Source: Euryarchaeota archaeon UBA605
GTDB taxonomy: Archaea; Thermoplasmatota; Poseidoniia; Poseidoniales; Thalassarchaeaceae
Direction of reading: 5' to 3'
NCBI GenBank assembly: GCA_002504905.1
Contig: DATY01000013.1
Coordinates: 1-64,000 of the forward strand
Length of the DNA: 64,000 bases
Positions 8,549-17,568 of the stretch are shown here, one piece after another (position 1 is the first letter of the stretch; each line of letters begins with the position of its first letter). The position numbers and the translations under genes were made by a program. The notes under the pieces were generated by a model, which saw only the letters and a list, made by a program, of their open reading frames with translations, had not been told where the DNA came from and made no database searches.

Positions 8549-9396
8549 ATATTCTAGCCGAAGCCGAATCCAATGCCGCGATTTCAATATTGCATGCAGT
8601 TGGCCTAAACAAGGGTTGTTCTGTAGGAATTAATCTTAAGGCAAATGTAAAGTTAGTTTCAGAACCTCAAGAAATTAAAGATGATTATCATCAATTATTT
8701 CAGTCTATTGAAATGGTTTGGAAAGAACATGGTCTTCCTCTACCTGATGTTTATGGCTGGCTAGTTTCGTCAGAAATTCCAGTTGGACAGGGTTTGAAAT
8801 CGAGTTCAGCAATTTCTTGTGCGGCAATTAAAGCATTGAACAAGGCTACTTGGGCCGGTCTTAGTGATTCTGAAATAGTAGATATTGCTGTTTCTTCACA
8901 GCGTAAATCTGGATGTACAATTACTGGTAGTATGGATGACACTTGGGCTTCGATATCTAATGGGTGGAAATTAGTGAATCCTAAAAAATCTGCTGAAGAA
9001 TCAATTATTTTAGAGGGTAAAATTGAAGATGAGATGATTATTTTCCTGATTCTTAGAGGGAAAAGGTCTGGTGAGATAAATGTCAGTAATTTTAAACAAC
9101 AATCAAGAATCTTTGAGCGTGCATTAGATTCAATTTCAAATAACTCCGTCTTCCAAGCAATTTCGACTAATGGCTTGGCAGTTGCTGCTGCGATAGGAGA
9201 TGACGAAGCAGTAAGAATATGCAATAAATTGATTGCTAGTGGGGCTATTGCGGCAGGAATTACTGGTTCAGGACCTGCAATTTCTATAGTTAGTTTTGTT
9301 AATGATTCAGAAATAATCCGTGAATCTCTAAGTGATTTAGGTTATGAAATAATTGAAACAACTTTTATCGATAATAATTTATTGGAGTTGATTTGA
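8545..9396 (+). CDS. aroK: Archaeal shikimate kinase (GHMP family)
   Basis: A 283-residue GHMP-superfamily kinase with IPVGQGLKSSSAISCAA as its ATP-binding loop and the C-terminal GITGSGPAISIV glycine motif. Archaeal shikimate kinases belong to this superfamily and are unrelated to the bacterial P-loop AroK. The position between DHQ synthase II and chorismate synthase fixes the substrate as shikimate. Its ATG overlaps the aroB' stop (ATGA, 8545-8548), implying translational coupling. aroD, aroE and EPSP synthase are not in this window. Confidence 0.93.
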   Translation: MNILAEAESNAAISILHAVGLNKGCSVGINLKANVKLVSEPQEIKDDYHQLFQSIEMVWKEHGLPLPDVYGWLVSSEIPVGQGLKSSSAISCAAIKALNKATWAGLSDSEIVDIAVSSQRKSGCTITGSMDDTWASISNGWKLVNPKKSAEESIILEGKIEDEMIIFLILRGKRSGEINVSNFKQQSRIFERALDSISNNSVFQAISTNGLAVAAAIGDDEAVRICNKLIASGAIAAGITGSGPAISIVSFVNDSEIIRESLSDLGYEIIETTFIDNNLLELI

Positions 9397-10493
9397 TGAG
9401 TATGAAGATTGGTGACCGACTACGTGTAACTCTCTTTGGAGAAAGTCATGGTAGGTGTGTGGGAGCCTTATTGGAGGGCCTACCTGCGGGAACTAAAATT
9501 GATAATGAAATTCTTTTGGATTTCATTAATCGAAGAAAACCCGGACGTAAAGGGCTCTCAACTAGAGCTGAAATTGATGCTTGTGAGGTCATGTCGGGAG
9601 TACATGATGGATTAGCAACTGGCTGGCCTATTCTTCTAATAACTTACAATTCAGACGTTCGTTCAAAAGATTACTCATTCTTACCTGATCATCCCCGACC
9701 AGGACATGCAGATATGGTTGAACATATCCGTTCAGATGGTTCCAGTGATTTACGAGGAGGCGGTTCACAATCTGCAAGACTTACTTTCGGACTAGTTGCT
9801 GCAGGAAGTCAAGCACGAAGTTTACTTGATTCTGCTGGCTGGTCTTGTACAGCCCATTTATCGAGTGTTGGAAATATATCCTCCAGACCATTGTTTGAAT
9901 TAGACAGGAATTCGCCCTTAGAAGATGGTACAGATATGTCAAGATTAAACTGTAGAGATCCTGATTCCGTTTCTAAAATGTCTGAGTTACTTGACTCTGT
10001 TAGAAAAGATCTCGACTCTATAGGTTCAACGGTTGAATTATTGATCGAGGGGCTCCCAATTGGAGTTGGTGAGCCATGGTTTGATGGTATAGAACCGGCT
10101 TTAGCTAGAGGTTTAATGGCTATTCCCGGTGCTAGAGCAGTTGAGTTTTCACACGGTTTTGCTACATCAAAAATGCGTGGTTCTGAAAATAATGATGCCT
10201 GGTATTTAGAAAATGGTGAACCTATTCTAGAGGGTTCAGAATCTGGAAATGCGGATGGTGCATTGGGGGGGAGATCTACTAGCGCTCCTATAAGAGTCGT
10301 AGTTCATTTCAAGCCCCCAAGTAGTCTTGCAAGAGAGCAATCAACTTTACATCTTCCAAGTGGTGAGAAAAAACCACTTAAAGTACATGGCAGGCATGAT
10401 CCTGTTCTAGGACCTAGAGCAGTACCTGTTGTTGAAGCTGTGGCCATATTGGTAATTTCTGACTTAGGTCTAATTGGTGGATACTTTGAGTAA
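9396..10493 (+). CDS. aroC: Chorismate synthase
   Basis: A 365-residue chorismate synthase, which uses reduced FMN to remove phosphate from EPSP and give chorismate. Signature stretches are FGESHGRCVGALLEGLPAG, RRKPGRKG, SDVRSKDYS, RPGHADM, RGGGSQSARLT, DGALGGRSTSAPIRV and GRHDPVLGPRAVPV. The length is full for the family. The ATG at 9396 overlaps the aroK stop (ATGA) with GGAG at 9384-9387; a TTG at 9393 is in frame but less likely. It is the last gene of the shikimate operon and meets the convergent gene at 10496 with 2 nt between stops. Confidence 0.97.
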   Translation: MSMKIGDRLRVTLFGESHGRCVGALLEGLPAGTKIDNEILLDFINRRKPGRKGLSTRAEIDACEVMSGVHDGLATGWPILLITYNSDVRSKDYSFLPDHPRPGHADMVEHIRSDGSSDLRGGGSQSARLTFGLVAAGSQARSLLDSAGWSCTAHLSSVGNISSRPLFELDRNSPLEDGTDMSRLNCRDPDSVSKMSELLDSVRKDLDSIGSTVELLIEGLPIGVGEPWFDGIEPALARGLMAIPGARAVEFSHGFATSKMRGSENNDAWYLENGEPILEGSESGNADGALGGRSTSAPIRVVVHFKPPSSLAREQSTLHLPSGEKKPLKVHGRHDPVLGPRAVPVVEAVAILVISDLGLIGGYFE

Positions 10494-10495
10494 TA

Positions 10496-11419
10496 TTATT
10501 TGCCACTATTTTCTCTCATTTGCGCCAGTCTAACCGGTAAATTCACTGCAAAAGCTGATGCAACAACCATGAATACGACAGCAGTACCAAGAGCAACACC
10601 GTAAACAGATGTTAACTCAACACTCTCTGCTAACCTTGTTGCTGCTGCATCGCTTCCAAGTAGTCCAACAATTGATGGAATAATTAAATTTATCAATAGT
10701 GTTACTAAAGCCACTAATCCAGCAATCAATGGAGTAATCATTAGCGATCTATAATATTGCCTTGTTATTTTCTTTACATTCATAACATAGACTTCGCCAG
10801 TCCTAATTGACTTATCAAGCATTGAAAACCTAATTATTCCACTTGTTAGCTCTATGTACATCACTAGGAAAAGAGCATAAGAGATCAACAATAATTTCTG
10901 TGAAATCTCACCATCAGGTAGTAAATCTATCCCAAATTCAACCTTACTTCCAGCGAATCTAATCGTTACTAAAATTAGAATAACATACGAAATCAATATT
11001 GCGCGTTGTTCTCTTTGAAAGATACCATACATGCCTGCTATGAAACCTATCGCAATCAAACTCCAATGTATTAATGCACCAATTGAAGGTATGTCAAGAG
11101 TATTGCTTAGCCAAAACCAGGCTGTTCCTGATACAGGAGTAACCGTAAATGTAACAATTGAAAGTAAAGTTAGCGTAATTGCTGCAGACATCTGCAAAGT
11201 CTGTACTACTCTATCTGGAGGTAGGAATTTAGTTTTTGTAACTATTGGGCCACCAAAGAATGACTCAATTACTGATGGAACATGAACTTCAGGGATAGCA
11301 TCTTTAGGAATTTCAGTACTACCTTTCATCCTACCTGCAGCCTTTTTACGACTAGGAGCGGATGATCTGATGGTTTTCCCATCATATAGGTGAGCAGTAT
11401 CTGATTTTCCTTCTGCCAT
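10496..11419 (-). CDS. Six-helix membrane protein of the MoxR-DUF58 module
   Basis: An unrecognised 307-residue protein. A basic, hydrophilic N-terminus of about 70 residues precedes about six membrane segments (near 75-97, 110-130, 137-155, 172-193, 225-250, 270-292) and a short tail. It is the last gene of a four-gene minus-strand cluster and begins 9 nt after the DUF58 gene with GAGGTGAT ahead of its ATG. MoxR/DUF58 loci often carry membrane partners, so it probably anchors or receives the action of the MoxR complex; that role is inferred. Confidence 0.8.
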   Translation of the reverse strand: MAEGKSDTAHLYDGKTIRSSAPSRKKAAGRMKGSTEIPKDAIPEVHVPSVIESFFGGPIVTKTKFLPPDRVVQTLQMSAAITLTLLSIVTFTVTPVSGTAWFWLSNTLDIPSIGALIHWSLIAIGFIAGMYGIFQREQRAILISYVILILVTIRFAGSKVEFGIDLLPDGEISQKLLLISYALFLVMYIELTSGIIRFSMLDKSIRTGEVYVMNVKKITRQYYRSLMITPLIAGLVALVTLLINLIIPSIVGLLGSDAAATRLAESVELTSVYGVALGTAVVFMVVASAFAVNLPVRLAQMRENSGK

Positions 11420-11428
11420 TAAATCACC

Positions 11429-12748
11429 TCAGAAACCTCTAGCACCTGAAAGAGCCGTATTCAACAGCATATCTGGTTCCCAATCCATGACATTAGCACC
11501 TAAACCTCTTAGTTCACTCATCAAGATGTCTCTTTCTGTTTTTAGTAATTCATATCCAGTCCTGTCTAATCTCCTAGCATCAAACTCAAATTCCAAACTA
11601 CTTGGAGAAAGTATTGTTACATCGAAGTTTCTAGATCTCAGATCTCTAACAGCATCAATTATTGTGGGATCATCCTCTAATGGACTCAAAATAATAATTG
11701 GACTACCTCTGTTTATATGAGGTAGTATTCTATTAGTAACTACTTTCAAAGGAGTATTGCCTTTCGCCATTGCTCCAGCTAATTTTGTTAGAATTACGTA
11801 CAATTGCTTTTTTCCTGTATCTCTATCTACCGAAACAATTTCATCTCCATAAACTACTACTCCAACTGAATCTCTTCTTGATAGGAAGTATTGAGATAAA
11901 CTTGCGGCTGCTCTTGTACTGTAAACCAGAGAATTCCTACTGACTGGGCCTGTCTCAGAAACGGATCTACTATCAACTAACAAAATTATATCACTAACTG
12001 CATCTCTTTCAAATTCATTAACCATTAGTTTCCCGCCAGATCTTGCTGTAGCTTTCCAGTTAACTTTCTTCATTGCATCACCAGGAACATATTCTCTGAG
12101 ATTATAAAAATTTGATCCTTCTCCAGGATTTCTAATATTTACAGCTCCAGTAAAAATTTTAGGTACTCTACTCTTAATTAACGCGTCCTTAATATCTTCC
12201 ATTTTTGGAAATACCAAGAAATCATCATACAGATGAATTTCTCTTTCGTTATGGAAAAGGCCGAATGTATCTTGAATTCTTATACATACTGGACCTATTG
12301 TATAGAATCCTCTAAGTGGTGCTTCAATTGTATATGATATCTCGGTTTCCCTTTGTGGGCCTAACTCCATTAAAACATAATTGGCTCCCTTCTTAATTCT
12401 CATAACTTCAGGTACTCGATCTCTAACTTCCAGAACTTTGGAGAGATTGGATTTATTCTGGATTCTAATAGATACATCTATTTCACCATCTTCAAAAACA
12501 CGAGCAGAAGATAGTTTCCTTAAAGCAACAAGATTCTGTAAAGCGATCCCGCCTGTGGCATTTTCATCATCTAATCTTCTTCCAGATGATGAAACATCTG
12601 CATTAGTAGTCCTAAAAGCAGCCCATGTAAGGAACGATAATAGAACAACAGCTACGGTAACTAATTGTTGATTTCTCAAAACTAAACCTAGGAGGTACAG
12701 AGCAATCGCTAGCGAAGCAAACATCGCCGATTTTCTACTCCATGCCAT
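11429..12748 (-). CDS. DUF58 (von Willebrand A-like) protein
   Basis: A 439-residue protein with two N-terminal membrane segments (about 8-45), a beta-rich domain and a DUF58 core marked by GEGSNFYNLREYVPGDAMKKVNW. A vWA-like domain follows. Its putative metal site reads DSRSVS rather than canonical DxSxS, so metal binding may be weakened. DUF58 proteins are usual partners of MoxR ATPases in assembly or activation of enzyme or envelope complexes. The ATG at 12748 with GGAGG seven bases upstream is preferred over the TTG at 12754. The moxR gene lies just upstream. Confidence 0.9.
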   Translation of the reverse strand: MAWSRKSAMFASLAIALYLLGLVLRNQQLVTVAVVLLSFLTWAAFRTTNADVSSSGRRLDDENATGGIALQNLVALRKLSSARVFEDGEIDVSIRIQNKSNLSKVLEVRDRVPEVMRIKKGANYVLMELGPQRETEISYTIEAPLRGFYTIGPVCIRIQDTFGLFHNEREIHLYDDFLVFPKMEDIKDALIKSRVPKIFTGAVNIRNPGEGSNFYNLREYVPGDAMKKVNWKATARSGGKLMVNEFERDAVSDIILLVDSRSVSETGPVSRNSLVYSTRAAASLSQYFLSRRDSVGVVVYGDEIVSVDRDTGKKQLYVILTKLAGAMAKGNTPLKVVTNRILPHINRGSPIIILSPLEDDPTIIDAVRDLRSRNFDVTILSPSSLEFEFDARRLDRTGYELLKTERDILMSELRGLGANVMDWEPDMLLNTALSGARGF

Positions 12749-12772
12749 AAGCAAACCTCCTATTGTAGAACA

Positions 12773-13828
12773 TCAGACAGTTGGAACTGGGACTTGTCTA
12801 AGAATATCCGAGATTACTTGATCAGTTTCTAGACCTTTAATTTGATGCTCAGGTTTCAGAATTAGTCTGTGTGAAACCGCTAAGGTAGCCACAGCTTTTA
12901 CATCATCTGGAGTCACGAAGTCACGACCTCTCATAGCAGCAGCAGCACGACTTGTTTTCAGTAATGCCTGCGAACCTCTAGGTGAAGAACCAACTAGAAC
13001 TCGAGGGTCTTCTCTCGTTCTTGATACTATTTCTACCATGTACATTCTAACTGCTGGGTCAACATAGACTTCTTCAATAGCTTGTTGCATAGCAACAACT
13101 CTAGCAGGGTCTGTAATTACATCAACTTCTACAGCATCTTTCTTCCTTTCAATACGTCTTCTAAGAATCTCATCTTCATCCGCTCTATCAGGATAACCTA
13201 CAGACATCTTAAACATGAAACGATCTAATTGAGCCTCAGGAAGTGGGTAAGTTCCTTCTTGCTCAACAGGATTCTGTGTAGCCATTGTAAGGAAAGGCGA
13301 AGGTAATTTATGTGTTATTACACCAATAGTTACTTGCTTTTCTTGCATGGCTTCTAGTAGAGCAGCTTGTGTTTTTGGAGGAGCCCTATTAATCTCATCT
13401 GATAGTAAGAGATTACAGAAAATAGGTCCTGGTTTGAAACTAAATTCCCCCTTCTTTGCATCGTAGATATTTGTTCCGGTAATATCTGCTGGTAACAAAT
13501 CTGGTGTGAACTGAACACGCTTGAAGTCACATCCAAGCGCATCAGCGAAAGTGTTGGTCATCAGTGTTTTTGCAAGTCCGGGGTAATCTTCGAATAGAAG
13601 GTTACCATTTGACAAGATATTAACCATAACATTGTCAATTACGTGGCTTTTTCCGATGATTACTTTCTGAACCTCTAGACTAATCGCTTCTGCGATAGCC
13701 CCTACGGCTTCCAGTTTTTCACTCATCTTCTTAGAACCACGAACGCTTTCGGCTTTCTTTGCATAACCCTGGCTAACCGCGTCTGCTTGCGGTGCTGCTG
13801 GTTTTTCTGCTGGTGGTGTTGCATTCAT
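12773..13828 (-). CDS. moxR: MoxR-family AAA+ ATPase
   Basis: A 351-residue AAA+ ATPase of the MoxR family. It has Walker A in EDYPGLAKT, Walker B LLSDEINR, sensor 1 TQNP, the arginine-finger region EAQLDRF and a C-terminal lid (SPRGSQALLKTSRAAA, TPDDVKAVA). MoxR ATPases act as chaperones for metal insertion or complex maturation with vWA proteins. The N-terminal 35 residues are Ala/Pro/Lys-rich and dispensable-looking. The ATG at 13828 follows GGAG with about eight bases of spacing; an in-frame TTG lies at 13843. It is flanked by the DUF4350-like gene (4 to 18 nt upstream) and the DUF58 gene. Confidence 0.94.
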   Translation of the reverse strand: MNATPPAEKPAAPQADAVSQGYAKKAESVRGSKKMSEKLEAVGAIAEAISLEVQKVIIGKSHVIDNVMVNILSNGNLLFEDYPGLAKTLMTNTFADALGCDFKRVQFTPDLLPADITGTNIYDAKKGEFSFKPGPIFCNLLLSDEINRAPPKTQAALLEAMQEKQVTIGVITHKLPSPFLTMATQNPVEQEGTYPLPEAQLDRFMFKMSVGYPDRADEDEILRRRIERKKDAVEVDVITDPARVVAMQQAIEEVYVDPAVRMYMVEIVSRTREDPRVLVGSSPRGSQALLKTSRAAAAMRGRDFVTPDDVKAVATLAVSHRLILKPEHQIKGLETDQVISDILRQVPVPTV

Positions 13829-13846
13829 TTTTTTTCTCTCCAATTT

Positions 13847-15478
13847 CTAGTTTGTCTTACCCCATTTCCTTATTGCTATCATTAGTTGCCTTAGTTCTTG
13901 GGGTGAGTATGTTCGTGATTGGCTGTAAGCCAGTTCAACCAGCCTAGGGTCGCCTATCATTGCTTGGACCTCTGCTGGGGGTTTTGAAGCCATTTGGTCT
14001 CTAGTCAGGTCATGATGAACTCTGACTTTAGTAAATAGAGACTGCTTGACTCTGAGTCTGTAAGTACTTGGATCTAATTTTTTCGGCCTTTGATTAAATC
14101 TGGTCAAATCAAAAATATGTCTCCAATTTTCTTTTTCCGGTATAACCATCATTGAAACAAGTAGTAGTAAACCTACGTTTAGAACAACTAGCCATTTCAG
14201 GAAAGTGTTAGAAGTTAGTAAAACAACTGTTGACATTCCAGCTACAAATGGCGCGGAAATAGTTCCAGTAACGTGTCTACTTTCATCAAAGACTATTCGG
14301 AAATTGGAATTATCTTGTCTTATCTGACTAGATAGCTGAGTATTATCGAATTCCATCATTGAATGAACTAGCATTTGGAAGTAGACACTATTTCCATTCC
14401 AGTCATTATTATCATTAATCTCATTCATCCAGCATTTGGACTCTACTATGCCTTCACAAGAACTTCTCATTCCAGTAAGCGCAGCCGTATTAAAATCCCA
14501 TAATCTATCTGAGAATGCTTCGTCATCAGAAACGAATACAATACTTCCAGTAACATCAATTTCCTCTAGTCCACCAAAACCTGCACTTCCTCTGACTTTG
14601 TCATAAACGGGAATTCCTGGATAGTCAATTCTTACCATTAAAGCCAAATCTCCGGGAGCAGGGTTCCTTACATCACTTGAATCACCATTCCCAATAATAT
14701 CGATAAAGGCAGAAGAAGATGCAGTAGCTAAGATGTTAACTTCTCTTTGTGTTTCTGCATTATTCTGAGGCAAATCTTCGGATGTAGGTTCAAATCTAAT
14801 TCCAGTAGGTGACCTAAACATAACTGGTATTCTACATGATTTCGGATCATTGTTAGAAATTTGGAATTCAGAACATCCTTTTCTAGCAGCTCCAGCCTCC
14901 ATTTCATTAACATCATTTTCAACAGATGCAACACTCCAAACATTCTGCCAAACTGGATCTTTAATTGTATCATCCTCATTATACTCCAGCCAATGTTGAT
15001 TTTGATCCAATAGTGGTTTATCAAAATATGAAACACCGAATTTTGCTGCCAATCTATTCGCGTTCGTATTATCTGCAGCAACTATAACTTTGCCACCTTT
15101 CTCAGTTACAAAATCATAAATTGCATCCGCAGCAGTTTCATCAATTGGCTTTTCAGGCGATACTATGACTAGCATAGTTCTGTGTGGATCTTTCCAGTCA
15201 TTCACTAACATCGGAGTTGACATTGTGTTTGCTGTAAAATAACCCAAATTATTACTATCTTCAGTACATCGATCTAAATCATCTCCAAGATCGCATCTCA
15301 TTTCACTTAGTTGCGCTAAACTATCGGATTCATATGCGGAGTAAGAAGTGTCTTTCCCTATCACCATTAACATAGGTGCTAGTAGAAGTAATACTACTGT
15401 AATTGCGATAGAACCGATTACAATAGTGTTGAAATCAAATCTATCATCATCCCCTTCAGTCAAAATAATCAAATCCAT
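13847..15478 (-). CDS. DUF4350-like membrane protein of the MoxR-DUF58 module
   Basis: A 543-residue protein with an N-terminal membrane segment (about 19-42). An extracytoplasmic domain of about 370 residues follows, whose first part (TMLVIVSPEKPIDE...FVTEKGGKVIVAADN) resembles the DUF4350 glutamine-amidotransferase-like fold. A C-terminal membrane helix (about 420-448) leads to a cytoplasmic tail of about 95 residues ending in a helical RQLMIAIRKWG. DUF4350 proteins accompany MoxR/DUF58 genes in many genomes. It is the promoter-proximal gene of the cluster; a TATA-like ATAT lies near 15537-15546. Function is unknown and the DUF assignment is by eye. Confidence 0.72.
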   Translation of the reverse strand: MDLIILTEGDDDRFDFNTIVIGSIAITVVLLLLAPMLMVIGKDTSYSAYESDSLAQLSEMRCDLGDDLDRCTEDSNNLGYFTANTMSTPMLVNDWKDPHRTMLVIVSPEKPIDETAADAIYDFVTEKGGKVIVAADNTNANRLAAKFGVSYFDKPLLDQNQHWLEYNEDDTIKDPVWQNVWSVASVENDVNEMEAGAARKGCSEFQISNNDPKSCRIPVMFRSPTGIRFEPTSEDLPQNNAETQREVNILATASSSAFIDIIGNGDSSDVRNPAPGDLALMVRIDYPGIPVYDKVRGSAGFGGLEEIDVTGSIVFVSDDEAFSDRLWDFNTAALTGMRSSCEGIVESKCWMNEINDNNDWNGNSVYFQMLVHSMMEFDNTQLSSQIRQDNSNFRIVFDESRHVTGTISAPFVAGMSTVVLLTSNTFLKWLVVLNVGLLLLVSMMVIPEKENWRHIFDLTRFNQRPKKLDPSTYRLRVKQSLFTKVRVHHDLTRDQMASKPPAEVQAMIGDPRLVELAYSQSRTYSPQELRQLMIAIRKWGKTN

Positions 15479-15632
15479 TTTCAGATGTAGAACATAGCCA
15501 AGGCTTACAACTGTTCAAGCGAGCGATGAATTACAGTTATATGTTGCTGCTATTAGTTCAGGTAAATTAGATTTAAGCAAGTAATATGGTGTTTTTTCCA
15601 CACCCTCTCAGTATCCCTTTTCTAATGAAAAA

Positions 15633-16586
15633 TTAACTATTTTTCCGATTATTATTAATGTAAAATAGTGCTAAACATGTTGAAAGCATAATTGCGCTTA
15701 TTCCTGATGAAGGAAGGTTCGTATCAACTACCTCAGTTATGCTTTCTTCTTCGTCTTGATTTTCTTGATTATCTGTCGGCTTAGAAAGTGGTGGTTCGAC
15801 GGTTATGGAAGTTTCATCTTCAGAAATTTTTGAAGAACCTGTATTCATTGCACCATTTGAATGAACTGTGATTTCCAACTTACAATTTTTCCTTGGATGA
15901 CTCTGTGATGCAGTAATTTTCAAGTCCGCATTAGCGGCTCTATCTTTATCTAAATCAGTAACTAATAATTTATCTAGTCCATTGTCCAAAGTCATTAGAG
16001 GGCAATTATCCGATAAATCAATTTCTCCTACCTTATCTTTGATATTGCCATTGTTTGTCACGGTTACCCTAAGAATCATATCAGTTCCAGCATTCATTGG
16101 TCCAACTGGATCATCAATATCTACTGAAATCGAGTATATAGTTGGTATCTTTAAGTCTGCCATTGCTTCTTGATTTTCTGGTATTAGAACCTGAACCCCA
16201 GCTCTTGTAACTAAACTTGCAGTAATTTTCATCTCCTCTATTGAATTAGCCGCAAAATTATAAACATCTATATCTTCAATAACTAGAGAAAAAGTATCAT
16301 TATCTCCTGCCTGTATTTTCTCTGACTCAGGGCCATCTTCTATTCCCTCAAAAGGCACTTCATACGTGAAACTGACTTCAATTTCAAACATTTGAGTATT
16401 ATGAACGTAGAATTCTATTACTCTTTCTCCATCTTCATTGATTAGAAATGGATTACTTTCATCATCCCCAATGTAATTTATTCCTAATTCCCAATTACCC
16501 AGTTCAGGTTGTTCTTGTCCAGAACTAATTGTAGTGAAATTTGTCAGTAATATCAAACTTATGACGATACAGAGAAGTTTATTCAT
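15633..16586 (-). CDS. Secreted, C-terminally anchored protein of unknown function
   Basis: A 317-residue protein with a signal peptide (about 1-23) and two beta-rich segments resembling CARDB/NEW3-type immunoglobulin-like folds (VTVTNNGNIKDKVGEI). An acidic linker (QENQDEEES) and a C-terminal helix followed by NNNRKNS complete it. Just before that helix is LPSSG, which looks like a sortase-type sorting motif; this may be coincidence. I chose the ATG at 16586; a GTG at 16595 is also possible and would overlap the Hcr beta-like gene. No enzymatic motif is seen; it is probably a surface protein. Confidence 0.7.
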   Translation of the reverse strand: MNKLLCIVISLILLTNFTTISSGQEQPELGNWELGINYIGDDESNPFLINEDGERVIEFYVHNTQMFEIEVSFTYEVPFEGIEDGPESEKIQAGDNDTFSLVIEDIDVYNFAANSIEEMKITASLVTRAGVQVLIPENQEAMADLKIPTIYSISVDIDDPVGPMNAGTDMILRVTVTNNGNIKDKVGEIDLSDNCPLMTLDNGLDKLLVTDLDKDRAANADLKITASQSHPRKNCKLEITVHSNGAMNTGSSKISEDETSITVEPPLSKPTDNQENQDEEESITEVVDTNLPSSGISAIMLSTCLALFYINNNRKNS

Positions 16587-16587
16587 A

Positions 16588-17568
16588 TTACTCACTCATT
16601 AACTCCTTACAGGCTCTCTTTGTTAATACCTTCACCATTTTTCTTCTATATGACGGAGTATACCATGTATTTTGAACAGGTTTAACGGCTTTCCTTATTT
16701 TTTCTGAGAGAAGTTTGATACTCTCTTCCCCATTCCAATTTTCTACTAATTCCATAGCCAAATCTTCATGATAGCCCGGAATAGATTCTAGGCCAGTTGT
16801 GGCTATTCTTAATTTCTCTAATTTCCCTTCCTTTTTTTTCCAAAGTGCAGCAACTCCAGCTTCTGGAAAATCCCAAGATTCTCTTTGACGTAATTTCTGA
16901 TAGTCTCCTTTCCAGGTTAAAACTTCTTTAGGTATTGTAATATGAGTTAATAATTCTCCGGGTAATAATTTATTTTTTTTCATGCCATCTAACTCAAAAA
17001 AGTCAATAATCTCCATCTCTCTTTTCCCTGATACTGAAATAAGATGTACTTTTGCACCCATACACATCAGAACTGGTGCTAGATCAGCTTGATATGTTGC
17101 TACACATAATGTATTTTGATTAGGAATTACCCTACAGTCTGCTCCAGTGCCACAATCACATTTGTGACACCAATCAATTGTCTCTCTCCAATCTTCAGTT
17201 TGGTTGTACCAGTAGCATCTTGTATCTAGACAAATATTTCCTCCAACAGTTCCAGACCTCCTTATCATAATGCTAGCTATAGAACTAGCTGATTTTGCAA
17301 GTACTGGATGAGTCAACTCAGACTCAACCAAATCCTGTAGTCTAACCATCGCTCCAATGCTTGTCTCAGTAATTTGGGTTAATTGTGAAATATTTGCTAA
17401 AGAAATCACATTCTTTTTTGGATTAAGGTGCCACTTATAGTTAGGAATTAGATCAGTACCTCCTGAAATCCAATCAAAATCTTCCTCTTTTGATTGTATT
17501 TCTCGAGCAATTTCTATTGCTTCTTCTACACTGGTTGGCGAATATAGTTTGAATGGAGGCATTTTCAT
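16588..17568 (-). CDS. hcrB: Molybdenum hydroxylase FAD subunit, 4-hydroxybenzoyl-CoA reductase beta-like
   Basis: A 326-residue FAD-binding subunit of the xanthine oxidase family, with FAD contacts in SGGTDLIPN and RRSGTVGGN. A Cys-rich insertion follows the latter: Cys113, 118, 134, 137, 139, 145 and 155. Ordinary FAD subunits lack this insertion. The beta subunit of 4-hydroxybenzoyl-CoA reductase has one that binds a [4Fe-4S] cluster, and the local wording (CLDTRCYWYNQ) closely matches that subgroup. It would pass electrons between the [2Fe-2S] subunit and an external partner. Its ATG overlaps the stop of the large subunit (ATGA, 17565-17568). The subgroup is well supported; the substrate is not. 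Confidence 0.85.
   Translation of the reverse strand: MKMPPFKLYSPTSVEEAIEIAREIQSKEEDFDWISGGTDLIPNYKWHLNPKKNVISLANISQLTQITETSIGAMVRLQDLVESELTHPVLAKSASSIASIMIRRSGTVGGNICLDTRCYWYNQTEDWRETIDWCHKCDCGTGADCRVIPNQNTLCVATYQADLAPVLMCMGAKVHLISVSGKREMEIIDFFELDGMKKNKLLPGELLTHITIPKEVLTWKGDYQKLRQRESWDFPEAGVAALWKKKEGKLEKLRIATTGLESIPGYHEDLAMELVENWNGEESIKLLSEKIRKAVKPVQNTWYTPSYRRKMVKVLTKRACKELMSE

Noticed and set aside
8751..9224. 157-residue reverse-strand frame inside aroK
   Set aside because: It is fully covered by the well-conserved GHMP kinase frame and has low-complexity composition with no domain.
15588..15604. GGTGT/ACACC hairpin between the secreted protein and the DUF4350-like gene
   Set aside because: The stem is short and the loop A-rich; it is not distinguishable from chance.
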